A stretch of DNA of 64,000 bases from Planktothricoides raciborskii GIHE-MW2 (GTDB taxonomy: Bacteria; Cyanobacteriota; Cyanobacteriia; Cyanobacteriales; Laspinemataceae), in the NCBI RefSeq assembly GCF_040564635.1, contig NZ_CP159837.1, positions 3,893,001 through 3,957,000 of the forward strand, in the 5' to 3' direction. This document shows positions 9,463 through 17,537 of the stretch, one piece after another. Position 1 is the stretch's first letter. Every line of letters begins with the position of its first letter. The notes under the pieces are model-generated. The model had not been told where the DNA came from. It saw only the letters and a list, made by a program, of their open reading frames with translations, and searched no databases. The translations under genes were made by a program, and so were the position numbers.

Positions 9463-9794
9463 CCACTCGGATGGAATTACAGAAATCGGGTTGTCGGAAA
9501 AACGTGGGAAAACAACTAACAGGTTAATTACCCAGCCCGGTTTCTGTGCGATCGCCCGAAGACTATTGCTGAAAAATGCCGAACAACTATGATTAAATTA
9601 TTTACTATGGCATCATTGTGCGAGAGAATGTGATAAAATATATGGCTATTTGCTCGCCCTCTGATATTTGATAGTTTTTGGCCATTAAAATAGGATATTT
9701 GTTGACGAAAAAAATTTATAATAAAAAATACTCATAGGAAAAAAATGTTAAATTTATAGCGGGATTTTTGACAATTTGTTGAATTAACTCATTC
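9463..9794. other. Intergenic region, degenerate repeat only
   Basis: No gene is supported. At 9475-9560 a decayed pair of the CCCGGTTTCTG repeat can be seen; the remainder is AT-rich and probably held the promoter of the former desaturase gene that follows. Confidence 0.6.
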
Positions 9795-10596
9795 ATGGTG
9801 AATCTCGTTGAATCAAAACGCTTGATAACTCAAGCTGAATATGCAAAGAAACTACGTCCGTTAATTCCCCCGGAAGCCTTTCTGTCTGACCAAAACTATA
9901 TATGTATTTTACCGATCAATCTCAGCATACTGATTCTAGGTTGGGTAATGGCTGACTATCTCGATCGCTGGAATAGATATTTATTATGGTTGTATTTACC
10001 ATTCGCATTAGTGATGGGCAATAGTGTGATTGTCTCACTTTTTAGCACTCACAATATTATGCACAGTGCGGTCCTTAAAAATCCCCGGTTAAAACAGGCG
10101 ATCGGCTTATTAAGACTAACCATGTTAGGGATGCCCCAACATTATGGAAAGCCGTTCATCATCGAGAACATCGTAATAAAACTAACTCTTTACAAGACCC
10201 CGATCGCAACTACTTAGTGGAACAGCCAAACACCTAGGGCAAATGCTATCAAAACCTGTTTGTTTCTTCGGAGGAAGTTAACCCAGTATTATTGATCTTT
10301 TGCCTGGCTGACTCTTGGGGATTTCACGCTTTTCGGAATCTTAGTTCACTGTTATTGTTTAATAACGGAAAGACCAAATATCCGGTGGCTTCATTCACCG
10401 TGAGTGAATCAGACCGCAAAGCCATTGGGGTTGAACTGCTGATATTATTACCCGATGGTGCAAGAACTACTAAAAAGAACTGCTAAAAACTCACTATGGC
10501 GATCGCTTTAATTTATTAGATGCGGGGAAAGTTTGACAATTGATGTTACAAACTCCCCGGCATTACTTTGATGAAAATACTTTCACCGACAAGCGA
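9795..10596 (+). pseudogene. Decayed fatty acid desaturase
   Basis: Reading across frames recovers a membrane fatty acid desaturase of the cyanobacterial type: LDRWNRYLLWLYLPFALVMG, first His box HNIMH, then after a one-base frameshift near the CCCC run at about 10132, TLWKAVHHREHR (second His box, last His changed to Arg), TNSLQDPDRNYL and EVNPVLL, and finally YYPMVQELLK, THYGDRFNLLDAGK and LMLQTPRHYFDENTFTD. Lesions: the frameshift, a TAG in place of the expected Trp after EQPNT, loss of about 80 codons that should contain the third His box, a small duplication near 10455-10490, and a TGA in place of Trp after DAGK. It cannot make an active diiron enzyme. The final fragment runs into the 95-bp tandem repeat. 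Confidence 0.88.
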
Positions 10597-10603
10597 TCGC
10601 CGG

Positions 10604-10978
10604 GACAAGAAACCGGGTTTCTTCAGTTAACCTCTGCCTCCCCACCGGCCCCTACATAGAAACCCGGTTTCTAACCGCCCCAGGTTTCTGACCCCAGGGA
10701 CAAGAAACCGGGTTTCTTCAGTTAACCTCTGCCTCCCCACCGGCCCCTACATAGAAACCCGGTTTCTAACCGCCCCAGGTTTCTGACCCCAGGGACAAGA
10801 AACCGGGTTTCTTCCGTCAACCTCTGCCTCCCCACCGGCCCCTACATAGAAACCCGGTTTCTCACCGCCCCAGGTTTCTGACCCCAGGGACAAGAAACCG
10901 GGTTTCTTCAGTTAACCTCTGCCTCCCCACCGGCCCCTACATAGAAACCCGGTTTCTAACCGCCCCAGGTTTCTCAAA
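10604..10978. repeat. Four tandem 95-bp units carrying AGAAACCCGGTTTCT
   Basis: Units begin GACAAGAAACCGGGTTTCTT at 10604, 10699, 10794 and 10889. Each holds two opposite-facing palindromes separated by CCTCTGCCTCCCCACCGGCC and a third half-site. Copies two and three differ at a handful of bases (CAGTTAACC against CCGTCAACC; CTAACC against CTCACC). The array ends one base before the stop codon of the downstream minus-strand peptidase gene. Confidence 0.97.
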
Positions 10979-13030
10979 TTAAACCTTCTCCATGCCCAAA
11001 ACTCTAATTAAAAACGCCCATTTATCTGCCACCTCTTCAATAATTTTCGTCGTCGGTTTATCAGCCCCATGTCCGGCTTTAGTTTCAATGCGAATTAATA
11101 CCGGCGCCTCCCCAGCATGGGCAGCTTGCAACCCAGCAGCAAATTTAAAACTATGGGCAGGAACCACACGGTCGTCATGGTCAGCGGTGGTAATTAAAGT
11201 GGCGGGATAATGAGTCCCTGGTTTCAAATTATGTAACGGAGAATAAGCATAAAGGGCTTTAAATTCTTCGGGATTTTCTGGAGAACCGTAGTCAGAACAC
11301 CAAGCCCAACCGATAGTAAACTTGTGGAAACGTAGCATATCCAAAACCCCGACCGCAGGCAAGACTGCCGCAAATAAATCCGGGCGCTGCGTCTGGCAAG
11401 CTGCTACTAATAAACCGCCATTACTACCGCCCCCGATCGCCAATTTTTCCCGGCAAGTATATTGGTTGGCAATCAACCATTCCGCTGCGGCCATGAAATC
11501 ATCAAAAACATTTTGTTTGTTCAATTTTGTTCCCGCTTGATGCCATTCTTCCCCGTATTCACCGCCGCCGCGTAAGTTAGGAATGGCCAAAATTCCTCCA
11601 TATTCCATCCAGACCAACTGAGACACAGAAAAACTGGGAGTTAGGGAAATATTAAAGCCCCCATAGCCATATAAATAAGTGGGGTTATTCCCATCGAGTT
11701 TAATCCCTTTTTTATGGGTGATGAACATGGGGACGCGGGTGCCGTCTTTGCTGTGGTAAAATACTTGGTGACTTTCATAGTCTCCGGGATTAAAGTCTAC
11801 CTGGGGCTGCCGAAATACGCTGCTTTCTCCGGTCAGCATATTGTAACGATAAATGGTGGTGGGAGTGGTAAAACTGGTGAAGCTGTAAAAGGTTTCCGTA
11901 TCGGTGCGATCGCCATCAAAACCCCCCGCCGAACCGAGTCCGGGTAAGACCATATCCCGCACCCAGGAACCATCGAAGTTAAAGACTTTAATCAGACTAT
12001 GAGCATCTTTTAAATAAGATGCCACAAACTGATGATTTAGAACATTAACCCCTTGTAAAGTTTCCGCTCGTTCCGGGATAATTTCGGTTTGATTTTCATT
12101 ACTAATATCAATAGCGATCGCCCGACCGCGAGGAGCATCTAAATCCGTTTCAAACCAGAAAACCGAACCATCATTATCAATAAAACTATATTGGGCTTTA
12201 AATTCGCTAATCAGTTCTACAACTTCGGCATATGGATCGGTTAAATCCTTGTAAAATAGCAAATTTTTCGGGTCAGTTCCTAGCCAAACCGAGATAATTA
12301 AATATTGGCCATCTTCACTCACAACCCCACTAAAGCCCCATTCTTTTTGATCCGGGCGGTGATAGACTAAAATATCTTGGGATTGGTCGGTGCCAATTTT
12401 GTGATAGAATAGCTTTTGATAATAGTTAACATCTTCATGCTTGGTTTGTTCGTTGGGTTCATCATAACGACTGTAGAAAAAACCTTGATGGTCGTGAGTC
12501 CAGGATGCCCCAGAAAATTTACTCCATTTAATAAGATCCGGTAAATCTTCCCCCGTTTCAATATTGCGGACGTGCCATTCTTTCCAATCAGAACCGGAAT
12601 AAGACAGGGCATAAGCCATCAAATTGCCATCTTTACTAATGGCTAAACCGCTGAGAGATACGGTGCCATCTGCTGACAAAAGATTGGGGTCAATTAATAC
12701 TCTAGGTTCATCGTCTAGGGAGTTGAGAACATATAAAACACTTTGGTTTTGGAGGCCATCATTTTTATAGTAAAAATAGCGATCGCCTCTTTTAAAAGGA
12801 ATGCCGTATTTTTCATAGTCCCAAACTTGAGTTAAACGGGTCTTAATCTCTTCCCGTTGGGGAATTTGACCCAAGTAGCTAAACGTCACCTTATTTTGGT
12901 CTTCCACCCAGGCTTTCGTGTCTGCGGAGTCCGGGTCTTCTAACCAGCGATAAGGGTCAGCAACTTCGACCCCATGATAAATATCAATTTGATTGACTTG
13001 TTGAGTTTCTGGGTAGTTGAGAGATGTCAT
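10979..13030 (-). CDS. Prolyl oligopeptidase family serine peptidase (S9A)
   Basis: A 683-residue cytosolic peptidase that cleaves short peptides after proline. The N-terminus (YPETQQVNQIDIYHGVEVADPYRWLED) matches the family start; residues about 75-420 form the seven-bladed propeller that restricts access to small peptides; the C-terminal alpha/beta hydrolase has Ser536 in GGGSNGG, Asp620 in DHDDRV and His654 in GHGADKP. Length is normal for prolyl endopeptidase (about 690). There is no signal peptide. The ATG at 13030 is the first possible start. The stop codon abuts the 95-bp repeat array, so any transcript running past the gene would contain strong palindromes. It stands alone; rnc upstream is on the same strand but about 270 bp away with repeats between. 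Confidence 0.96.
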   Translation of the reverse strand: MTSLNYPETQQVNQIDIYHGVEVADPYRWLEDPDSADTKAWVEDQNKVTFSYLGQIPQREEIKTRLTQVWDYEKYGIPFKRGDRYFYYKNDGLQNQSVLYVLNSLDDEPRVLIDPNLLSADGTVSLSGLAISKDGNLMAYALSYSGSDWKEWHVRNIETGEDLPDLIKWSKFSGASWTHDHQGFFYSRYDEPNEQTKHEDVNYYQKLFYHKIGTDQSQDILVYHRPDQKEWGFSGVVSEDGQYLIISVWLGTDPKNLLFYKDLTDPYAEVVELISEFKAQYSFIDNDGSVFWFETDLDAPRGRAIAIDISNENQTEIIPERAETLQGVNVLNHQFVASYLKDAHSLIKVFNFDGSWVRDMVLPGLGSAGGFDGDRTDTETFYSFTSFTTPTTIYRYNMLTGESSVFRQPQVDFNPGDYESHQVFYHSKDGTRVPMFITHKKGIKLDGNNPTYLYGYGGFNISLTPSFSVSQLVWMEYGGILAIPNLRGGGEYGEEWHQAGTKLNKQNVFDDFMAAAEWLIANQYTCREKLAIGGGSNGGLLVAACQTQRPDLFAAVLPAVGVLDMLRFHKFTIGWAWCSDYGSPENPEEFKALYAYSPLHNLKPGTHYPATLITTADHDDRVVPAHSFKFAAGLQAAHAGEAPVLIRIETKAGHGADKPTTKIIEEVADKWAFLIRVLGMEKV

Positions 13031-13049
13031 TTTGGGATTCTGAGATTAA

Positions 13050-13298
13050 TGATTAGCTTCTATTGTAGCTTCTATTGTAGCTTTTATTGTAGCTTTTATT
13101 AGACAATTCTGGCAAAATTCCAGATCGATTCCCCCAAATCCCCTTACAGCGTTTTTCGTATCCATAGAATCAGTAAGGACGAAGCATGACCGGATTAAAT
13201 GTCTGCTTTTAACCAGAAATACCTGCGGTCATGCTTCGTCCCTACGAAAATTTGTGGTTTAGTAGATAGGTAGGGTGGGCATTGCCCACCCTACTTTT
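13050..13298. repeat. Tandem 15-mer, MITE-like inverted repeat and a GTAGGGTGGGC palindrome
   Basis: Three repeats fill this gap. At 13050-13100 TAGCTTCTATTG-type units recur four times. At about 13166-13246 GGACGAAGCATGACCG is answered by CGGTCATGCTTCGTCC, forming a MITE-like inverted repeat with a 40-bp centre. At 13270-13294 GTAGGGTGGGC and GCCCACCCTAC form a perfect 11-bp hairpin with a three-base loop; the same palindrome lies at 34395-34423. Confidence 0.85.
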
Positions 13299-13299
13299 A

Positions 13300-14109
13300 T
13301 CATATATAGCGTTTTATCTCTAAATTATGGTTGCTGTTGGTTACGGTTAAAGATAAAAAAGCTTGTTGGGCAGCCGCTTGTTCGGCAGCTTTTTTCGATC
13401 GCCCTTTTCCCGTCCCTTGTCGCTTTCCTTGTATCCAAACTTCGGCGGTAAACCGTTCTTCTGGAAGTAAAATATGACAGTCAACTAGAGGAGTTTCTCG
13501 GACGCGATATTCCGGTAAAGATTTATAATGAGTTTGAGTCCAACCTTGCAGCGCGTGTTTATAATTCTGTCGGGCTGGATCTTGGCTAATTTTAACCGCA
13601 AATGGTTTAAAATGTGTATCCAACCAAGGACGAATAAATTCTAAAGTATGGGTAGACAAATATAAAGCACCCATGACCGCTTCCAAGGCATCAGCCAACC
13701 GGGACTGACGCCCAAGAATATCCCTTTTAGTGCTCGCAGACATGAGTAAATAATCTTCTAATCCATAACAATCCGCAATTTCTGCTAAGGTGCGATCGCT
13801 GACTAATTCTGACCGAATAGCGGCAAATTCTCCTACTGCCGAATCTGGATAAGTTTCTAACAGTAATTCCGCCGCAGCCAAACGCACCACCGCATCCCCA
13901 ACAAACTCTAATTGTTGATAGTTGCGATCGACGGAACTGGTGGGGTGAGTTAAGGCTAAATCTAAAAGTTGCCATTGCAGAGGTAATTCACTAGAAAGCC
14001 CTAACTTTTCCACTAAATTTTCTAATTCCCGTTGTCGCGGTGGATATTTAACTTTCAGAGAAACTTTCATAGAAACTTTCATAGAAATCGATGATGTATC
14101 GCTATGCAT
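13300..14109 (-). CDS. rnc: Ribonuclease III
   Basis: Endonuclease for double-stranded RNA, acting in rRNA and mRNA processing. The 269-residue protein has the RNase III signature in QLEFVGDAVVRL with acidic metal-binding residues, a second acidic cluster in DALEAVMGALYL, and a C-terminal dsRNA-binding domain (about 185-258) ending in GTGKGRSKKAAEQAAAQQAFLSL-like sequence. The N-terminus is unusual: MHSDTSSIS followed by repeats of MKVS (MKVSMKVSLKVK), encoded by a tandem 15-bp-like duplication, so translation could also start at the Met codons at 14082 or 14067-14070. Cyanobacteria often carry several RNase III paralogues; which one this is cannot be told. Downstream (upstream in transcription) lies rnpB on the same strand. 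Confidence 0.95.
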   Translation of the reverse strand: MHSDTSSISMKVSMKVSLKVKYPPRQRELENLVEKLGLSSELPLQWQLLDLALTHPTSSVDRNYQQLEFVGDAVVRLAAAELLLETYPDSAVGEFAAIRSELVSDRTLAEIADCYGLEDYLLMSASTKRDILGRQSRLADALEAVMGALYLSTHTLEFIRPWLDTHFKPFAVKISQDPARQNYKHALQGWTQTHYKSLPEYRVRETPLVDCHILLPEERFTAEVWIQGKRQGTGKGRSKKAAEQAAAQQAFLSLTVTNSNHNLEIKRYI

Positions 14110-14280
14110 AAACCTTGATAATCAATAATTAACAATTGATAATTAACAATTGATAATTAATATCTAATAATATCTACAATTTATCAACTACAAACTATCA
14201 ATTATTAATTGTTAACTATCAATCATCAAATATCAATTGTTTCCTCTTCCCTGTTGCCTCTTGCCTCAAAAAAAAGGGGG
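14110..14280. repeat. AT-rich CAATTGATAATTAA repeats upstream of rnc
   Basis: Runs of TAATCAATAATTAACAATTGATAATTAACAATTG-like heptamer repeats fill 14115-14240. They separate the 3' end of rnpB from the rnc start and look like the short tandem repeated repetitive sequences of filamentous cyanobacteria. Confidence 0.7.
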
Positions 14281-14687
14281 GGAAAGAGTAAGTCATAAGC
14301 CGGGTTCTGTTCTCCAAAAGTGCCAAGCACTTTCGAGGGCGGTTATCTATCTGGGACGCTTGTCACCAAACGCCTCTTGCGGTTCCTCATATCGGAACTG
14401 GTAAAAGACCAACCATAGTTCCATCCACCTTGCTCCCAACCGGGGTTTACCTAGCCAGCGCCTCTCGACGCTGCTGGTGCGCTCTTACCGCACCGTTGCA
14501 CCCTTACCAATTAGTAATCAGTTATCAGCCCAAGGCTAAAAGCTAATTGCTAATTGGCGGTATCTTTCTGTGGCACTATCCTCACGGTCGCCCGCACTGG
14601 GCGTTACCCAGCAAGTTTGGTCTTTCGGGAGCCCGGACTTTCCTCAGACAGGAAACCTGTCCGCAACCGCCTACCCTTACTCTTTCC
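14281..14687 (-). ncRNA. rnpB: RNase P RNA (type A)
   Basis: Catalytic RNA of RNase P, which matures tRNA 5' ends. On the minus strand the 5' part reads GGAAAGAGTAAGGG and pairs with the 3' end CTTACTCTTTCC (helix P1). The universally conserved segments GAGGAAAGTCCGGGCTCC (14628-14645) and CAGAAAGATACCGCC (near 14560) are present, as is the 3' GAACCCGGCTTATGACTTACT (14284-14305) including the tRNA-CCA-binding type GGGTTC-region. A repeat-like insertion (AATTAGTAATCAGTTATCAG ... CTAATTGCTAATTGG, 14508-14557) occupies the position of helix P12, where filamentous cyanobacteria carry short tandem repeats. Ends are set by P1 pairing and are approximate. Confidence 0.96.
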
Positions 14688-14719
14688 CGGCTTCTATTGT
14701 ACTCCTAGATGGGAATATC

Positions 14720-15045
14720 GGGGCAGGTTTTGAGGAGCGGAGGAGCGGAGGGGCCGCCAATCGAGCGGGGGAGCGGGGGAGCGGGGGAGCGGGGGAGCGG
14801 GGGAGCAGGGGAGCCGCCAATCGAGCGGGGGAAAGTCGTAGGGGCGAATGGCCATTCGCCCCTACAAAAGTCGTAGGGGCGAATGGCCATTCGCCCGTAC
14901 AAGTGAAAAGTTAACAGTTAACAGTTAACAGTTAACAAAATATCACTATTCACTATTCACTATTCATTCTCTCCTCTGCACCTCTGCACCTCTGCTCCTC
15001 TGCTCCTCCGCTCCCCCACACCTCTTTCCCCTCTGCTCCCCCGCT
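14720..15045. repeat. Stacked tandem repeats (GAGCGGGG, GTTAACA, CTATTCA, CTCTGC families)
   Basis: Successive blocks: GAGCGGGGGAGCGGGG units (14735-14835) enclosing two GCCGCCAATCGAGCGGGG copies; two adjacent palindromes GTAGGGGCGAATGGCCATTCGCCCCTAC (14850-14900); GTTAACA heptamers (14908-14937); CACTATT/CTATTCA heptamers (14942-14970); and CTCTGCACCTCTGCTCC pyrimidine-rich units (14970-15045). No gene fits; short frames across here overlap rnpB or repeats. Confidence 0.85.
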
Positions 15046-15052
15046 CCTTATC

Positions 15053-16417
15053 TCATCTTTTCGCTTCTTGAGCATATTTAAGCAATTCTTGGGCTTCCTT
15101 AGAAACCGTGGTTCCGGCGGGAATACTTTGCAATTCATTAATAATTTGCTGTAAAATGCTCGCCACTTCCCCTTGGCTATAGGAACTATCGTCAGTATTT
15201 AAGCGCTGCCATTGAGCAATTAAATCTTTGGCTCGTTTCATCGCGTTTACTGACTGTTTTTCCGCATCAATTCTAATTTTAACTGCGGCTAAATTAGCCT
15301 GATATTCCGCTAATTTTTGTTGGGCTTCGGGATAAGTCGGTTCATCAACCCGCACTTGTTCTAATTGATCCATCGCTTTTTCCCATAATTGAGCAACTTG
15401 TTCCCATTTGGCGGCAGAATGAGGCGGATTTTGACTCATAATCGCCGCTTGCATTCCAAAGGCTTTGGCCGCTTCAATTAAATTACTGCTGCGTTCAAAT
15501 GTTGCCGAGAACCCAGAAATTTTTTCAAAATCTCTTTGGGCTGCCGTCAGTTTTGGTTCTGCTATTTTCGCCGCTAAAGTATTGGGATAAATTTGCTCCA
15601 TCAGGTCGATCGCACTTTGCCAAGCCGCGATCGCCTGTTGTTTTTCCTTAGCATTAGCTGTGGCATATTGTTGTTGAGCAGCAGTTAAAGCAACTTCTGC
15701 ATTAACAAGCTGATTTTGGGCATTTTGTTCTTGAAATATCTGGGCTTCCATCCGACCAATCAACTTTCTAGCTGATTCAAATTCATCATAAGTAAACCGC
15801 CAAGTACAGTTAGAAAATCGACAATAAATTTGGGGTTCATAGCCTAAAAACCACACCGGCAATTTGTCTAAATTTGCTTGGGCTTGTTTAACTTTACTCG
15901 CTCCTAATTCTATATCTGCCGTACTGGTAGAATTATTAATCAATTGGTCGGCTTGTTCTACATAAGCGATCGCTTCTCGGTAATTGCGATCCATACTCAT
16001 ATAACTAGGCAACAATAAAATCGGGGCAACTTTAGCCACAGGTCGGCGAATCATCGGATAAGGTAAATTAACCAAAGCAACCAAACCAGTCACCCCTAAA
16101 CCCGCTGCCATCATTAAAAAAATCAGCTTGGTAAAATTAAATAAATTCGCAAATCCCTGAGATGAATTTGATGAATTTGATGAACTGTGATTCGCCTTTG
16201 CCGCCTCCTGCAATACCCCTTGACTAAATTGGGGATAAGTAGTAATGACAATCTTTTTTAATTCTGCCAAACTAGCCGGGTTTCCTTCTTGTATTCGCAA
16301 ATTTTGCAACTGTTCCAAAACCAATTGTTTCTCCAATATTTTCATCGGATCGTTCCCGGTCAACTTTTCAATTTCCCCTTGCAAAATTTGATAAGCGCGT
16401 GGATTTAGACGAGCCAT
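15053..16417 (-). CDS. Conserved cyanobacterial-type membrane protein with helical repeats
   Basis: A 454-residue protein of unknown function. Residues 1-75 are a soluble helical domain (MARLNPRAYQILQGEIEKL), followed by a Ser/Asn linker and one membrane segment (about 95-120, LIFLMMAAGLGVTGLVALV). The remainder is an Ala/Gln/Glu-rich helical array in which short TPR-like hairpins can be imagined (for example AAKWEQVAQLWEKAMDQLEQV, YPEAQQKLAEYQANL), with an aromatic/Cys segment FLGYEPQIYCRFSNCTW near residue 205. Topology is probably N-inside with the long helical part outside the cytoplasm or in the opposite compartment; two Cys there could pair. It is preceded by pentapeptide genes on the same strand but with 160 bp between. 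Confidence 0.85.
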   Translation of the reverse strand: MARLNPRAYQILQGEIEKLTGNDPMKILEKQLVLEQLQNLRIQEGNPASLAELKKIVITTYPQFSQGVLQEAAKANHSSSNSSNSSQGFANLFNFTKLIFLMMAAGLGVTGLVALVNLPYPMIRRPVAKVAPILLLPSYMSMDRNYREAIAYVEQADQLINNSTSTADIELGASKVKQAQANLDKLPVWFLGYEPQIYCRFSNCTWRFTYDEFESARKLIGRMEAQIFQEQNAQNQLVNAEVALTAAQQQYATANAKEKQQAIAAWQSAIDLMEQIYPNTLAAKIAEPKLTAAQRDFEKISGFSATFERSSNLIEAAKAFGMQAAIMSQNPPHSAAKWEQVAQLWEKAMDQLEQVRVDEPTYPEAQQKLAEYQANLAAVKIRIDAEKQSVNAMKRAKDLIAQWQRLNTDDSSYSQGEVASILQQIINELQSIPAGTTVSKEAQELLKYAQEAKR

Positions 16418-16576
16418 AATCTCATTCCTTCTTCCTCGATGAGAGGTGAATTAATTGTTAGGTAGAAGGTGCTCACTTATCCTGGTTGATTTTATTGGTT
16501 TTATGAATAAATCAGTCAGGCAAAGTCATCTATATATTTAATATTGGATTTAAGGTTGAACATCCCCAGCGGAAAT

Positions 16577-17158
16577 TTAATCCTGGAGACTATCCCGGAG
16601 ACTGCGATCGGGCATGATTGCCCCGTGCAGATTAGCCAATTCCCAGTCGATTTCAGTTAATTCTGCATTCCGCAAATCCGACTGACAAAAACTACTGTAT
16701 GCCACCTTAGTTTCGCGTAAAATTGCTCTTTGTAGATTAGCACTGAGTAGCGACGCATAACGCAAATCCGCTTCCACCAACCCCGACTCACATAAAATTG
16801 CCCAACTTAAGCAAGTTTCTCGCAAATCTGCCTCATGCAAATCCGCCTTGCTTAAGTCAGCCCTGGTTAAATCCGCTCGGTAAAAATCCGCCTCTCGAAA
16901 CGAACCCCCGCTTAAATTCGCGTCCTGAAGATTAGCCCCAGCCAAATTTGCCCGATTCATCTGGGCGCCACTCAAATTAGCTCCGACCAAATTTGCCCCG
17001 CGCAGGTCTGCTTCAATTAAATAGCAATCACTTAAGTTCGCACCCGTCAAAGAACATCGCGATAAATCAATATCTCCTAAATCCGCACCACTGAGATCCA
17101 CTTGGTTAAAATTACGTTCCCCTTTTTGGTAGCGGTGTTTGAGTTCAGCAGCTTCCAT
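16577..17158 (-). CDS. Pentapeptide repeat protein
   Basis: A 193-residue protein made almost entirely of A(D/N)Lxx pentapeptides (LSGADLGDIDLSRCSLTGANL and so on), which fold as a right-handed quadrilateral beta helix; the first 20 residues (MEAAELKHRYQKGERNF) form the usual N-terminal cap found in cyanobacterial members. No signal peptide, so cytosolic. The start at 17158 is chosen because GAGGAGAG lies 6-8 bases upstream; a longer frame to 17248 would translate an AGAAACCGGGTTTCTT repeat. Molecular role of such proteins is generally unknown. A second, exported pentapeptide protein gene lies upstream on the same strand. Confidence 0.92.
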   Translation of the reverse strand: MEAAELKHRYQKGERNFNQVDLSGADLGDIDLSRCSLTGANLSDCYLIEADLRGANLVGANLSGAQMNRANLAGANLQDANLSGGSFREADFYRADLTRADLSKADLHEADLRETCLSWAILCESGLVEADLRYASLLSANLQRAILRETKVAYSSFCQSDLRNAELTEIDWELANLHGAIMPDRSLRDSLQD

Positions 17159-17222
17159 CAATCTCTCCTCGGATAGCTTTAGGCATGATGAGAATATTGT
17201 ACCGGGCAGAGAATAAACAAGA

Positions 17223-17535
17223 CAAGAAACCGGGTTTCTTTCTCCCATTCCTCAGTTAACGGCGATCGCCAGAAAAGCCCGGTTTCTGGCCTCTCGGCAA
17301 ACATTACCGCACTGCCCCTAATATCCGTTGCCAATCCATTAACCAATCCATTAACCAATCCATTAACCCATCCATTAACCCATCCGTTGCCCATCCGTTG
17401 CCCATCCGAAACATTTGTGGGGTTAGGGCGAAGCATTGCGGCATATAAGTGATGGCGGGAAAACAGGATTTTGGGCTGCAATGCTTCGCCCCTACAGAAA
17501 TATCAATTGCCCCATCTATTAACCCATCCGTTCCC
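17223..17535. repeat. Repeat-filled gap between the two pentapeptide genes
   Basis: Contains two AGAAACCGGGTTTCTT-family copies (17223-17290), a 12-bp tandem CCATTAACCAAT / CCATTAACCCAT / CCGTTGCCCAT series (17334-17410), and an inverted repeat whose arms are GGGCGAAGCATTGC (17424) and GCAATGCTTCGCCCC (about 17478-17493), a MITE-like element related to the GTAGGGGCGAAGCAT family elsewhere in the window. Confidence 0.85.
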
Positions 17536-17537
17536 CA

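Noticed and set aside
10604-10978. Regularly spaced repeats resembling a CRISPR array
   Set aside because: The whole 95-bp unit is repeated, without unique spacers, and no cas genes are present.
14570-14914. Plus-strand and minus-strand frames of 65-114 codons
   Set aside because: They overlap the conserved 5' part of rnpB and adjoining GAGCGGGG repeats.
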